A stretch of 64,000 bases of DNA from positions 1 through 64,000 of the forward strand of contig CAZEBW010000007.1 of NCBI GenBank assembly GCA_964510205.1, given 5' to 3'. Below are positions 17,316 through 27,145 of the stretch, piece after piece. The notes beneath the pieces were generated by a model. The model did not search any database and was not told where the DNA came from. It saw nothing but the letters and a program-made list of their open reading frames with translations. Position 1 is the stretch's first letter, and every line of letters begins with the position of its first letter. Made by a program: the position numbers and the translations under genes. The DNA is from CAZEBW01 sp964510205 (GTDB lineage Bacteria; Chloroflexota; Anaerolineae; VGOG01).

Positions 17316-17368
17316 TTCCGTCCGTTAAATCCCCCAAGTCCGTTGTTCCCTCCCCCAAAGACATCCTG

Positions 17369-18475
17369 GTGAGCGCAGTCTGCTCCCTCCTGCGCACCCC
17401 CTTTCGCCTCGCCCCTCGAAGCGATTCGCTCAATATCCCTACCTCGATCCTAATCATCAAACCCTGCTGCCTGGGCGATGTACTCATGGCCACGCCGGTG
17501 ATAGCGGCCCTGCGCCAGGCCTTTCCTAGAGCCAAGATTGACTTTGCCGTCGGCGACTGGTCGCGGGCTATGGTGGAGAACAATCCCCGCCTGGACGGGC
17601 TGGTGGACTGCGGCCGGGTGGGAAGCGGCGGCCGCTGCTCCTGGCGCGAGTACCTCGACCTGGTTCGGCGAATCCGCGCCGGCGGATACGAGGCTTGTTT
17701 CGTTCTGGATCGCTCCCCGCTCATCAGCCTGCTGCCGTACCTGGCCGGCGTCCCCCAGCGGGTGGGCCTGGATAGCCAGGGGCGGGGTTTCTCTTTGACC
17801 GTTGGCGTGCCGGTGGTGGGCCTGAAGCATGAGACAGAGCTCTACCTCGACACCGTGCGGGCCGTCGGGATCGAGGTGGACGAGCCAAAGCTGGAATTCT
17901 GTCCCACTGAGGCAGATCGCCGCTACGTCGCTGAGCTGCTGAAAGCGGCGCCCCAGGCGCCGCTGGTTGTCATGCACCCAGCAGGGGGGAGCAATCCAGG
18001 CATGGTGCTATCGGCCAAGCGTTGGCCGCCTCGGCGCTTCGCCGCCCTGGCCGACCGCCTCATCGAGGAGAGAGGAGCCCAGGTGCTCCTGGTGGGCGGG
18101 CCTGACGATAGGCCCCTCGCCGCCGCGATCAAGGGGGCCATGAAAGAGAAGCCGTGGGACCTGGCGGGCCGGCTGACCTTTGGGCAGTTGGGCGCTCTCC
18201 TAGAGCGGTGTGATGTGTTCGTCGGCCACGACACGGGCGCTATGCACCTGGCGGTGGCCGTGGGCGCTGCGGTGGTAGCCATCTTCGGCCCCTCCGACCC
18301 GCGCATGTACGGCCCTTACAGCGAGAACAGCGTGGCCCTCTGGCACGACGTAGGATGCAATCCCTGCCTGCTGCGTGGCCGCTGGGATGCTGACTGCCGC
18401 CGCTTCAAGTGTATCGAGGCGGTTACGGTGGAGGAGGTCTGGCAGGCAACAACTGCTTTTCTGTCGGTGATTTGA
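17369..18475 (+). CDS. Glycosyltransferase family 9 (heptosyltransferase-like)
   Basis: A GT-B enzyme of about 368 residues of the heptosyltransferase family. The N-terminal domain begins with ILIIKPCCLGDVLMATPVIAALRQ, the acceptor-side motif. The C-terminal nucleotide-sugar domain contains VVMHPAGGSNPG, a lysine in KRWPPRRFAALADRL, LLVGGPDDRPLA and the signature FVGHDTGAMHLAVAVG. Four cysteines near the end are notable. The frame opens at 17150 through repeat DNA; the GTG at 17369 is the nearest plausible start, but a slightly later one is possible. It probably adds a sugar to a cell-surface glycan. A terminator follows. Confidence 0.85.
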   Translation: MSAVCSLLRTPFRLAPRSDSLNIPTSILIIKPCCLGDVLMATPVIAALRQAFPRAKIDFAVGDWSRAMVENNPRLDGLVDCGRVGSGGRCSWREYLDLVRRIRAGGYEACFVLDRSPLISLLPYLAGVPQRVGLDSQGRGFSLTVGVPVVGLKHETELYLDTVRAVGIEVDEPKLEFCPTEADRRYVAELLKAAPQAPLVVMHPAGGSNPGMVLSAKRWPPRRFAALADRLIEERGAQVLLVGGPDDRPLAAAIKGAMKEKPWDLAGRLTFGQLGALLERCDVFVGHDTGAMHLAVAVGAAVVAIFGPSDPRMYGPYSENSVALWHDVGCNPCLLRGRWDADCRRFKCIEAVTVEEVWQATTAFLSVI

Positions 18476-18502
18476 CGAACCCCACAAAGCACGCTCCAGA
18501 CG

Positions 18503-18529
18503 GTCGGCTGAAAGGCCGACTTTTGTTTT
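18503..18529 (+). terminator. Terminator of the family 9 glycosyltransferase gene
   Basis: GTCGGC (18503-18508) and GCCGAC (18515-18520) stem with 6-nt loop followed by TTTTGTTTT, 28 bp after the stop codon. Confidence 0.75.
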
Positions 18530-18607
18530 CGACCACAACACCGTTCGGCTCGTCGCCGCTACTCAACCGACAGGCTCGCTGCTGACCGCGTAACTCCTAT
18601 ATTTATG

Positions 18608-18649
18608 AAGAGCCCCAGCCAGACCTCCAAACCTGGCTGGGGCTCTTTT
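18608..18649 (+). terminator. Strong isolated terminator hairpin
   Basis: A perfect 15-bp stem (18608-18622 with 18633-18647) followed by TTTT. It is the second terminator after the glycosyltransferase. It may insulate the HTH gene downstream or end an undetected short transcript. The rest of the 380-bp gap (18476-18855) is AT-rich toward its right end and shows no gene. Confidence 0.75.
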
Positions 18650-18855
18650 CGTAATGAGCAATGGTCTGTACTGGCTCATTCACGCATTTTTCATACATTT
18701 TTCACCTCTTTTTTATTTGTTATTCACGCGTTCTTTACCCACAATCTGGCGGTAAAATGTTACAATATACACAGTTCGCTCAATTTACAGTCGTTTTGTA
18801 CGCTTTAGAGAGAGGTTCTTAACCAATCACTGTTCTTCAAAAAGGAGGTGCAAAG

Positions 18856-19128
18856 ATGGCAGAAGCTAGGATGAATCTCATGACGGCTAAAGAGGCGGCA
18901 GAATACTTGCGGGTCAGCATGTTTACCCTGAGCAAGATAGAGAGGGAAGGCGGGTTAGTGCCCTACCGCACTCCAGGGGGGCATCGCAGGTACAGCCTCA
19001 GGATGTTGAACCAATACCTCAGAGGTAGCCGTCGCCAGGGAAGAGAGGAGAGTCGGGTTAGTGCCTTGCCGCACTCCATGGAGGCGTCGCAGGTACAGCG
19101 TGAGGAAGTTGAACAAGAGACTCACTAG
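18856..19128 (+). CDS. MerR/excisionase-type mini HTH regulator (BldC-like)
   Basis: A 90-residue protein. The first 60 residues form a winged helix-turn-helix of the HTH_17/excisionase type (LMTAKEAAEYLRVSMFTLSK, then VPYRTPGGHRRYSLRMLNQY), nearly identical to the two genes at 52175-52635. The size and lack of a dimerisation coil recall BldC, a MerR-like protein that binds direct repeats as a head-to-tail filament. Start ATG at 18856 behind AAAGGAGGTG. The last 30 residues are an out-of-frame reading of a second copy of the wing region (19054-19123), so the C-terminus is not native. Role: probable transcription regulator; targets unknown, see operator-like sites at 52755 and 26947. Confidence 0.8.
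   Translation: MAEARMNLMTAKEAAEYLRVSMFTLSKIEREGGLVPYRTPGGHRRYSLRMLNQYLRGSRRQGREESRVSALPHSMEASQVQREEVEQETH
19054..19123 (+). repeat. Out-of-frame partial duplicate of the HTH gene
   Basis: Bases 18951-19010 and 19054-19113 match at 52 of 60 positions. The offset is 103 bp, not a multiple of three, so the host gene reads the copy in the wrong frame. Read in its own frame the copy gives GLVPCRTPWRRRRYSVRKLN, a decayed HTH wing. It is best explained as the remnant of a second tandem HTH gene. Confidence 0.8.
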
Positions 19129-19205
19129 CCTTTTTAGGATGATTATGATGTATGTCATTGCGAGTTGGCCATGGCGCGGCCCGCCATTCTAAAGGGCAGA
19201 AACTT

Positions 19206-19290
19206 CCCACCCTCACCCTAGCCCTCTCCCTCGCAGGGAGAGGGGACGTGCACCCTCGCCCCATTGGGGAGAGGGTGGGGGTGCAAAGCA
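19206..19290. repeat. C-rich hairpin repeat related to 17196-17315
   Basis: Two inverted blocks, CCCTCTCCCTCGCAGGGAGAGGG-like and CCCTCGCCCCATTGGGGAGAGGGTGGGGGTG-like, in the gap between the HTH gene and the metallo-hydrolase. The remainder of the 367-bp gap holds no convincing gene. A TATAAT at 19459-19464 is a likely -10 for the next gene, without a good -35. Confidence 0.55.
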
Positions 19291-19495
19291 GCGTCACTTC
19301 TTACTCGCTGAGCTGGCTGCATCGCCCACTTCGACTTGTGTCTAGCGGACTGACGTGAGAGCCGAAGAGCATTGGGGGCTTTGCAGCCAGTTCATCTATT
19401 GAGGGACATCGTCCCGCCCTGTTCGGCTAGATCAGTAGCCAGAACGGGGCTTTTCATGTATAATAGAAGCATCATCACTTCGCAGGAGGAGAGAA

Positions 19496-20329
19496 TTGCT
19501 TTTTGGCAATACGCACTTGCACATCGTGAGCGATGGCCTGGCTTGGATGGACGGCGGCGGGCACTTCGGACTGGCGCCTAAGGCGCTCTGGGAGAAGGTC
19601 GTTCAGGCCGACGAGCTGAACCGGATTCCCATGGCCCTGAACTGCTTACTCATCGTCTCCGAGGGCAAGAGGATCCTGGTGGATACCGGCTTCGGCGACA
19701 AGCTGTCTCCCAAAGAGCGACAGATCTGGAGCATTTTTGGCCAAGATCGGTTAGTGGGGGACCTGGGCCGCCTGGGCTTCGCTTCTGAAGACATTGACAT
19801 GGTCATCAACACCCATCTTCACTCCGACCACTGCGGCGGCAACACCGTCCTATGCGACAACGAGGTTGTGCCCACCTTCCCCCGCGCCGAGTACTGGGTC
19901 CAGCGACTAGAGTTGGCCGACGCCCGTTACCCCAACGAGCGCACCAGAGCCACCTACCTGGCCGAAAACTTCATCCCGCTGGAAGAGCGCGGCCAGTTGC
20001 GCCTCCTCTACGGCGACACCCGTGTCACCTCTGAGGTGCGATGTATCATAACCAGAGGTCACACCCGAGCTCACCAAAGCGTGGTGATCGGATCGGGTGG
20101 GGAGATGGCCATCTACCTGGGCGACCTGGCCTCCTGGACGATACAAATGGAGCGCCTGGCCTGGACCTCCGCCTTTGACGTGGAGCCGCTGGAGACCATC
20201 GAGACCAAGCGCCGCATCAGGAATTGGGCCCTAGAGAAGAACGCGCTGCTCATCTTCGAGCATGATTCGCGGGTTGGGATGGGGTATCTGCGGAAGGACA
20301 AAGGGGAATACACAGTGGAGGCTGTTTGA
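19496..20329 (+). CDS. MBL-fold metallo-hydrolase
   Basis: A 277-residue metallo-beta-lactamase-fold hydrolase. Metal ligands are visible in the order expected: THLHSDHCGGN (HxHxDH, about residues 101-111), TRGHTRAH (about residue 183), GDLASW (Asp) and a late His in LIFEHDSRVG. Such enzymes hydrolyse esters, lactones or thioesters; the wide substrate range prevents a closer call, though the N-acyl homoserine lactonase/MBL hydrolase group is a fair comparison. The start is a TTG at 19496 with AGGAGGAGAG immediately upstream. It converges on thrC with a shared terminator between. Confidence 0.85.
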   Translation: MLFGNTHLHIVSDGLAWMDGGGHFGLAPKALWEKVVQADELNRIPMALNCLLIVSEGKRILVDTGFGDKLSPKERQIWSIFGQDRLVGDLGRLGFASEDIDMVINTHLHSDHCGGNTVLCDNEVVPTFPRAEYWVQRLELADARYPNERTRATYLAENFIPLEERGQLRLLYGDTRVTSEVRCIITRGHTRAHQSVVIGSGGEMAIYLGDLASWTIQMERLAWTSAFDVEPLETIETKRRIRNWALEKNALLIFEHDSRVGMGYLRKDKGEYTVEAV

Positions 20330-20331
20330 GC

Positions 20332-20364
20332 AGACCTGACGGGTTTCAAAAACCCGTCAGGTCT
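20332..20364. terminator. Bidirectional terminator/palindrome between metallo-hydrolase and thrC
   Basis: A perfect 15-bp inverted repeat (20332-20346, 20350-20364) with a 3-nt loop, in the 39-bp gap between convergent genes. The sequence type, GACCTGACGGGTTT, recurs in degenerate form inside the oxidoreductase gene at 35434-35454, so it may also be a dispersed palindrome. Confidence 0.65.
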
Positions 20365-20368
20365 ATGC

Positions 20369-21703
20369 CTATCCCCGGCGATCTAACTCCCTGGCAATAG
20401 CATCCTTCACTGTCCGATAATCGGCCGGCAACTCCAGCGGGGGATTGTCGTAGCGGGGGGCCACTTCTTTCAGCGCTCGGTCGTGGTAGCCCACTTTGAA
20501 ATCCGTAAACTTGAGGCCGTGGGCGGTGGAAATGACGATGACCCGATCCCTTGGCCCGACGTCACCGCGCTCTACCAGTTTGAACAGCACGGCCAGGGCT
20601 ACGCCAGTGTGGGGACAGCAGTACATGCCGGTCTTGTCGGACCGGGCGGCGGCGTTGGCCAACTCGTCTTCGCTGGCTTGCTCCACCACCCCATTGAACT
20701 CGCGGAGCACTTTGACCGCGCGCTCGTAACTCACTGGGCGGCCGATCTGAATGGCGCTGGCCAGCGTTTTCTGAGCGGTGACAGGGCGGTACTCCGTGAA
20801 CCCGGTCAAGTAGCTCAGATAGAGCGGGTTGGCCTTCTCCGTCTGGGCACAGGCGATGCGCGGCAGCTTGTTGATGAGGCCCAGTTCCTTCATCATCAAG
20901 AAGCCCTTGCCCAGCGCGCTGACGTTGCCCAGGTTGCCCACCGGGATCACGATCCAATCCGGCACCTCCCAGTCGAACTGCTGCACCATCTCGAAGCTGA
21001 CTGTCTTCTGGCCTTCCATGCGCAGGGAGTTCATCGAGTTGGCCAGATAAATGGTATTGTCGGCCGTCACTTCTTGCACGATCTCCATGCAGCCGTCGAA
21101 GTCGGTGTCCAGAGCCAGCACCAGGGCGCCGTTGGCGATGGGCTGCACCAGTTGGGCGGTGGAGACCTTGCCCCGAGGCAGGAAGACGATGGTAGGGATG
21201 CCAGCCGCCGCGCCATAGGCGGCCAGAGCGGCTGAGGTATCGCCAGTGGAAGCGCAGGCTACGGCCTGTATCGGCTTGCCGTCGGCGATCATCTGTTTGA
21301 CCACCGAGACCAACACCGTCATGCCCAGGTCTTTGAAGGAGCCGGTGTGGCTGTTGCCGCACAGCTTAACCCACAGGTCTTCCACCCCAATCTCCTTCCC
21401 CAGGCGCTCGGCCCAGAAGCAGTTGGTGTGTCCCTCATACATGGACACCACGTTCTCGTTGTCCAGTTGAGGGCAGACCCATTCTTTCTTGCCCCAAACG
21501 CCACTGCCGTAGGGCCATTCGTTACTGCGCATGCGTTGTTCGAAAAGCCTCATCCAGGCAGCCGCGCTGCGCGACTTCAGGGCCTCGATGTCGTGCTCCA
21601 CATCCAGCAACCCACCACACTGCTCGCAGCGATAGACGACGTCGTAGATGGAATAGCGTTGATCGCAGCCGCGAATGCACTGCAACCAAGAGTTGTAGCT
21701 CAT
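20369..21703 (-). CDS. thrC: Threonine synthase
   Basis: A 444-residue PLP enzyme converting O-phosphohomoserine to threonine. An N-terminal rubredoxin-like Cys pair region (CIRGC...YRCEQCGG) is typical of long threonine synthases. The PLP lysine is in NSHTGSFKDLGMTVL, with the phosphate-binding loop GNLGNVSALGKGF. Start ATG at 21703 with GGGGAG upstream. Downstream it converges on the metallo-hydrolase. Between it and fpg lies a heptameric repeat block. Length is normal. Confidence 0.93.
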   Translation of the reverse strand: MSYNSWLQCIRGCDQRYSIYDVVYRCEQCGGLLDVEHDIEALKSRSAAAWMRLFEQRMRSNEWPYGSGVWGKKEWVCPQLDNENVVSMYEGHTNCFWAERLGKEIGVEDLWVKLCGNSHTGSFKDLGMTVLVSVVKQMIADGKPIQAVACASTGDTSAALAAYGAAAGIPTIVFLPRGKVSTAQLVQPIANGALVLALDTDFDGCMEIVQEVTADNTIYLANSMNSLRMEGQKTVSFEMVQQFDWEVPDWIVIPVGNLGNVSALGKGFLMMKELGLINKLPRIACAQTEKANPLYLSYLTGFTEYRPVTAQKTLASAIQIGRPVSYERAVKVLREFNGVVEQASEDELANAAARSDKTGMYCCPHTGVALAVLFKLVERGDVGPRDRVIVISTAHGLKFTDFKVGYHDRALKEVAPRYDNPPLELPADYRTVKDAIARELDRRG

Positions 21704-21717
21704 AATCTGCTCCCCTT

Positions 21718-21800
21718 CAGGGAATCGGGAACCAGGGAATCAGGAAATCAGGACTTCAGAGAATGCCCTGATGCCCTGATTCCCTGATCACTGATTGCCT
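21718..21800. repeat. Heptamer-type short tandem repeat (GGGAATC/TCCCTGA), enters fpg
   Basis: Degenerate 7-8-bp units GGGAATC, GGAACCA, GGGAATCA on the left and CCCTGAT, TCCCTGA on the right, with inverted symmetry. It fills the thrC-fpg spacer and the last ~15 codons of fpg. Confidence 0.75.
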
Positions 21801-22611
21801 GACTCTGGCACTCGGGGCAGAAATACGTCCCCCGCCCACCCACCACCATGCGCTCGATGGGCGTCCCGCAGCGAGGGCACGGCTGGTCCTGTCGTCTGGA
21901 GACTTTAAGATATGCCTGATTTCGCCCCTCTCGCCCCTCGGCATCGCGATAGGCGCTGAGCGTCGTGCCACAGTTTTCGATCCCCTGGCGCAACACCTGG
22001 CGGATGGCGCGATACAGACGCTCGATCTCTTCGACCGTGAGCGTGTCGGCCTTGCGCTGGGGATGAATCCGGGCGGCGAAGAGGGCTTCGTCGGCGTAGA
22101 TGTTGCCGACGCCGGCCATGAACCGCTGATTCAGCAGCAAGGGCTTGATCATGCCCCGCCTTGCGGCGAGGAGGGCGGCGAAATCGGCCGGGGCGAAATT
22201 GTCGTCCAGGGGCTCCGGCCCCAGCTTGCCCACGATTTCGTCCGCGTCGTCCACCAGATAGACCCGGCCCAGCTTGCGCACGTTGTTGAAGCGCAGATCG
22301 CATCCATCGTCCAGCTCAAAGATCAGGTGATCGTGCTTGTCCAACTCGTCGCCGCAGTGTTTGATCAGCAGCCGGCCCGTCATGCGCAGGTGGACGATCA
22401 GGCTCGCCCCGCTGGACAGGGCGAAGATCAGGTACTTGCCTCGCCGCTTCACGGCTAGAATCTCTTGGCCCACGAGGCGGCGTTTGAACTCCTCCACTGA
22501 GCACTTGGCGATCAGCTTCTCCCAGCCGATGCGGACGCCAGTGAACGTGCGACCGATGAGGGGCTGGCGCAAGCCGCGGACGATGGTTTCAACCTCTGGC
22601 AGTTCAGGCAT
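21748..22611 (-). CDS. mutM: Formamidopyrimidine-DNA glycosylase
   Basis: A 287-residue bifunctional DNA repair glycosylase/AP lyase removing oxidised purines such as 8-oxoguanine. The catalytic N-terminus PELPEVETIVRGL has Pro1 (after Met removal) and the Glu next to it. The helix-two-turn-helix region includes GVGNIYADEALF. The C-terminal zinc finger CPRCGTPIERMVVGGRGTYF then CPEC is intact. About 16 residues after the last Cys pair (AISDQGIRASGHSLKS) are encoded by the tandem-repeat DNA and are not part of the family. It starts 6 bp after meaB, suggesting the same transcript. Confidence 0.94.
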   Translation of the reverse strand: MPELPEVETIVRGLRQPLIGRTFTGVRIGWEKLIAKCSVEEFKRRLVGQEILAVKRRGKYLIFALSSGASLIVHLRMTGRLLIKHCGDELDKHDHLIFELDDGCDLRFNNVRKLGRVYLVDDADEIVGKLGPEPLDDNFAPADFAALLAARRGMIKPLLLNQRFMAGVGNIYADEALFAARIHPQRKADTLTVEEIERLYRAIRQVLRQGIENCGTTLSAYRDAEGREGRNQAYLKVSRRQDQPCPRCGTPIERMVVGGRGTYFCPECQSQAISDQGIRASGHSLKS

Positions 22612-22617
22612 ACATTC

Positions 22618-23638
22618 TCACCCTTCGAGCAGCAGCGCCGCAGCCGAGTAGGGATCTATCTCGCGGCGCACGATGCTGTTGATCAGACTGTCGAACTGCG
22701 CCTCGTCCAGTTCCTCGAAAAAGCTCCTGGCCATCTCTTGAGTCAGGATACGCCTGAGCTCTCCCTCCACGCGCTCGCGCTCGCGCCGCTGGAAATTCCC
22801 GCTCTCCCGCAAGTAGGCGGCGTGCTCTTCGATAGCTTCTATCACGGCGCCGATGCCCTCGCCGCGAAGGGCTATCGTTTTACAGATGGGAGGTCGCCAC
22901 CCGGCCTCCTGGGACGACGTGTGCGAGCGGTGATTGAGGTCCAGAATCATCTCCAGGGCCATAGCCGTGTTGTCGGCCCCCTCTCGGTCGGCCTTGTTGA
23001 CCACGAAGACGTCGGCGATTTCGGTGATGCCGGCCTTGATGGCTTGGATGTCGTCGCCCAGCCCCGGCGCCTCTATCACGATGGTGGTGTGGGCCGCCTT
23101 GGCGATGTCCACCTCCGATTGGCCAGCCCCCACCGTCTCCACGAAAACCATCTGGCAGCCGGCGGCGTCCAGCACCTTGACGGCGTCAGCGGTGGCCCGC
23201 GCCAGGCCGCCCAGGCTGCCTCGGGTGGCCATGCTGCGAATGAAGACGCCGGGGTCGCCCGACAGGTCGCGCATCCGGATGCGGTCGCCCAAGAGGGCTC
23301 CGCCGGAGAAGGGGCTGGTGGGGTCCACGGCGATGATGCCCAAACTTGTTTGGCCACCCACCGTGCGGTCCCTTTGGCGGTAGGCCTTGGCCAGCTCGTT
23401 GACCAGGGTGCTCTTGCCCGTGCCCGGCGCACCGGTCACCCCCACGATGTGCGCTTGGCCAGTGTGGGGGTAGAGCGCGGCCAGGGCCTCTTGAGCCTCC
23501 GCCCCATCGTTCTCGATTATCGTAATCAGACGGGCGATAGCGCGGCGGTCGCCCGTCAGCAGGCGTTCGATCAGGGAATCAGGGATCGGGGAATCAGGGA
23601 TCTGGGCTGCATCCCAATTTCCTGATTTCCTGATTCCC

Positions 23639-23649
<11 letters not shown>
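22618..23649 (-). CDS. meaB: MeaB/ArgK-type GTPase, chaperone of acyl-CoA mutase
   Basis: A G3E-family GTPase of about 343 residues that gates cofactor loading and protects B12-dependent acyl-CoA mutases. Walker A is GVTGAPGTGKSTLVNEL. The following motifs are IIAVDPTSPFSGGALLGDRIRM, VFVETVGAGQSEVDIA and VVNKADREGADN. The C-terminal dimerisation arm is present. No normal start exists: the conserved protein begins near SLIERLLTGDRRA. Upstream the frame runs through heptameric repeat DNA to a TTG at 23649, overlapping the mutase small-subunit stop. That TTG is used here but is uncertain. It sits directly behind the mutase subunits. Confidence 0.85.

Positions 23650-23662
<13 letters not shown>
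23570..23662. repeat. Heptamer-type tandem repeat spanning the meaB/mutase small-subunit junction
   Basis: Units such as AGGGATC, GGGAATC, TTTCCTGA and TTCCCTC. It provides the last codons of the small subunit and the first ~25 possible codons of meaB, so gene boundaries here were rewritten by repeat expansion. Confidence 0.7.
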
Positions 23663-24043
<381 letters not shown>

Positions 24044-24073
24044 AGATACCTCCCAATCTCCAATGTCTAGTCT

Positions 24074-25777
<1,704 letters not shown>

Positions 25778-25804
25778 GGCAACATCCTCCCGTTGTTGAC
25801 AAAA

Positions 25805-26332
25805 TCAATACTCGATCCCCCGTCGCCCCACTACCCCCTCCGCATACGGATGCTTGATGTCCAGCATCTCCGTCACCAAGTCGGCCCGCTTGACCACTTC
25901 GGGATGGGCATAGCGGCCGGTGAGCACCAACTCCACCTTCTCCGGCTTGGCGTCGAGCAGGCCCAACACCTCGCCCAGCCCGATGAGGCCGAAGTCCACA
26001 GCCACGTTGATCTCGTCGAGGATCACGACGTCGTACTGGCCGTCCGTGATAACTTGGGAGGCGTGATGCAGGGCCTGGTGAGCCTGCCGGACGTCCTCGG
26101 GGTCGGGGTTGTCTCTGTCCACGAACTCGGGGCGGCCAAACTGACGCAAGGTGATATTGGGCAGCTTCTCCACGCTGACCAGCTCACCGTAGTCGGGCCA
26201 ACCCTTCATGAATTGGATGATGTAGACTTTCAATCCTTGCCCTGCCGCGCGGAGGGCCAATCCCAGGGCGGCAGTGGTCTTGCCTTTGCCCAGGCCGGTG
26301 TAAACTTGGATGAGGCTGCGTTCTAGAGGCAT
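25805..26332 (-). CDS. btuR: Cob(I)yrinic acid a,c-diamide adenosyltransferase (CobA/BtuR type)
   Basis: A 175-residue P-loop enzyme that transfers the adenosyl group of ATP to cob(I)alamin, making the coenzyme B12 that the neighbouring mutases need. The P-loop is VYTGLGKGKTTAALG. A second strand with acidic residues appears as VVILDEINVAVDFG, and the family motif as LVLTGRYAHPEVV. Length fits CobA/BtuR/CobO. Start ATG at 26332 with AAGGAG. It lies 27 bp upstream of the isobutyryl-CoA-mutase-like subunit, so it is very likely in the same operon. Confidence 0.93.
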   Translation of the reverse strand: MPLERSLIQVYTGLGKGKTTAALGLALRAAGQGLKVYIIQFMKGWPDYGELVSVEKLPNITLRQFGRPEFVDRDNPDPEDVRQAHQALHHASQVITDGQYDVVILDEINVAVDFGLIGLGEVLGLLDAKPEKVELVLTGRYAHPEVVKRADLVTEMLDIKHPYAEGVVGRRGIEY

Positions 26333-26340
26333 GAGATTCT

Positions 26341-26498
26341 CCTTATGATCAGTGATCGGTGATCAGTAACCAGTGATCAGTGCCCACTGATGACTGAATA
26401 CTGACTGTGCCCAGGATCGCCGAGCTAAAGCTCGACGCTGAAAGGGCAAAGCCCTGCGGGCTCAGATTCAGCCCCCGAAGGGGGCTTTGCCCTCTCAG
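26341..26498. repeat. Heptameric TGATCAG repeat followed by nested palindromes
   Basis: 26341-26396 is made of 7-mers (TGATCAG, TGATCGG, TGATCAG, TAACCAG, TGATCAG and decaying units). Then CGAGCT/AGCTCG (26421-26434) and a hairpin pairing 26438-26454 with 26482-26498, which reaches the stop codon of the epimerase gene. It fills the 162-bp spacer between btuR and mce. No T-run, so not a clear terminator. Confidence 0.75.
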
Positions 26499-26911
26499 CA
26501 CGGCGGTTCAGCGCCGTGCTTTTCAATCAGTTCGATGAGCACGCCGTGAGTGCTCTTGGGATGCAGGAAGGCGACGCGGCCGTGGGCTCCCTGGCGAGGC
26601 CGCCGGTCAATAAGGCACAGGCCCTTGGCTCTTAGATCCTGCAGCGCGGCCTCGATGTCCTCCACCTCTAGGCAAATGTGGTGCAATCCCTCGCCCCGCT
26701 TCTCTAGAAAGCTGGCCACGCCTCCCTCGGTGGTGATCGGCTCCACCAACTCGATTTCGCTCTCGCCTACGGGCAAGAAAGCGACTTTTACCCCTTGCTC
26801 TGGCACCTCTTTGACATCGCTCAGCTCCAAGCCCAGGGCTCCTTCATAGATCTGTAGAGCTTCCTCGATGCTGTGCACGACGATGGCGATGTGGTCAACT
26901 TTCTTGATCAT
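26495..26911 (-). CDS. mce: Methylmalonyl-CoA epimerase
   Basis: A 138-residue VOC-fold enzyme that interconverts the (S) and (R) epimers of methylmalonyl-CoA, linking propionyl-CoA carboxylase to the mutase. Two beta-alpha-beta-beta-beta modules are visible. Metal ligands are His in KKVDHIAIVV, Glu/Gln in the central strands, His in GEGLHHICLEV and Glu in THGVLIELIEK. Length matches the family. Start ATG at 26911 with AAAGGAAAG. Operator-like TTGTAG repeats lie 35-70 bp upstream. The order mutase large subunit, epimerase, adenosyltransferase, second mutase is conserved in logic. Confidence 0.93.
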   Translation of the reverse strand: MIKKVDHIAIVVHSIEEALQIYEGALGLELSDVKEVPEQGVKVAFLPVGESEIELVEPITTEGGVASFLEKRGEGLHHICLEVEDIEAALQDLRAKGLCLIDRRPRQGAHGRVAFLHPKSTHGVLIELIEKHGAEPPC

Positions 26912-26946
26912 GGTCTTTCCTTTCCCAACCCGCTAATTCTATCTGT

Positions 26947-26980
26947 ATACAATTTGTAGTCAGTTGTATACCAATTGTAG
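26947..26980. promoter_or_regulatory. Helically phased TTGTAG/TTGTAT direct repeats upstream of mce
   Basis: TTGTAG at 26954-26959, TTGTAT at 26964-26969 and TTGTAG at 26975-26980 are spaced 10 and 11 bp, one helical turn. They overlap the place expected for an mce -35 (CTGACT at 26958-26963, 16 bp from TAGAAT). They match half-sites in front of the HTH genes at 52755-52789. Binding is inferred. Confidence 0.45.
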
Positions 26981-27082
26981 TCTGAGTCAAAGGAATCATG
27001 AATTAGGGAATGTACCACCACTCAAAAGCTGATAGCTAATCGGCCATCGGCCATATTGCAATCATACCATATCTGCAGGCAA

Positions 27083-27140
27083 GGAATTAGGGACTAGGGA
27101 CTGGGTCCACCTGATCCCTAGTCCCTGCTCCCTGATCACT
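27083..27140. repeat. Heptameric ATTAGGG/ACTAGGG repeat with inverted half
   Basis: Units ATTAGGG, ACTAGGG, ACTGGG, then the inverted ATCCCTAGTCCCTG. It lies in the 234-bp spacer between mce and the mutase gene, ending just before the mutase stop codon. Confidence 0.65.
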
Positions 27141-27145
27141 TTCAC

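Noticed and set aside
26332..26494. Cobalamin riboswitch near the adenosyltransferase gene
   Set aside because: The spacer consists of heptameric repeats and simple palindromes; no B12-box-like sequence was recognised.
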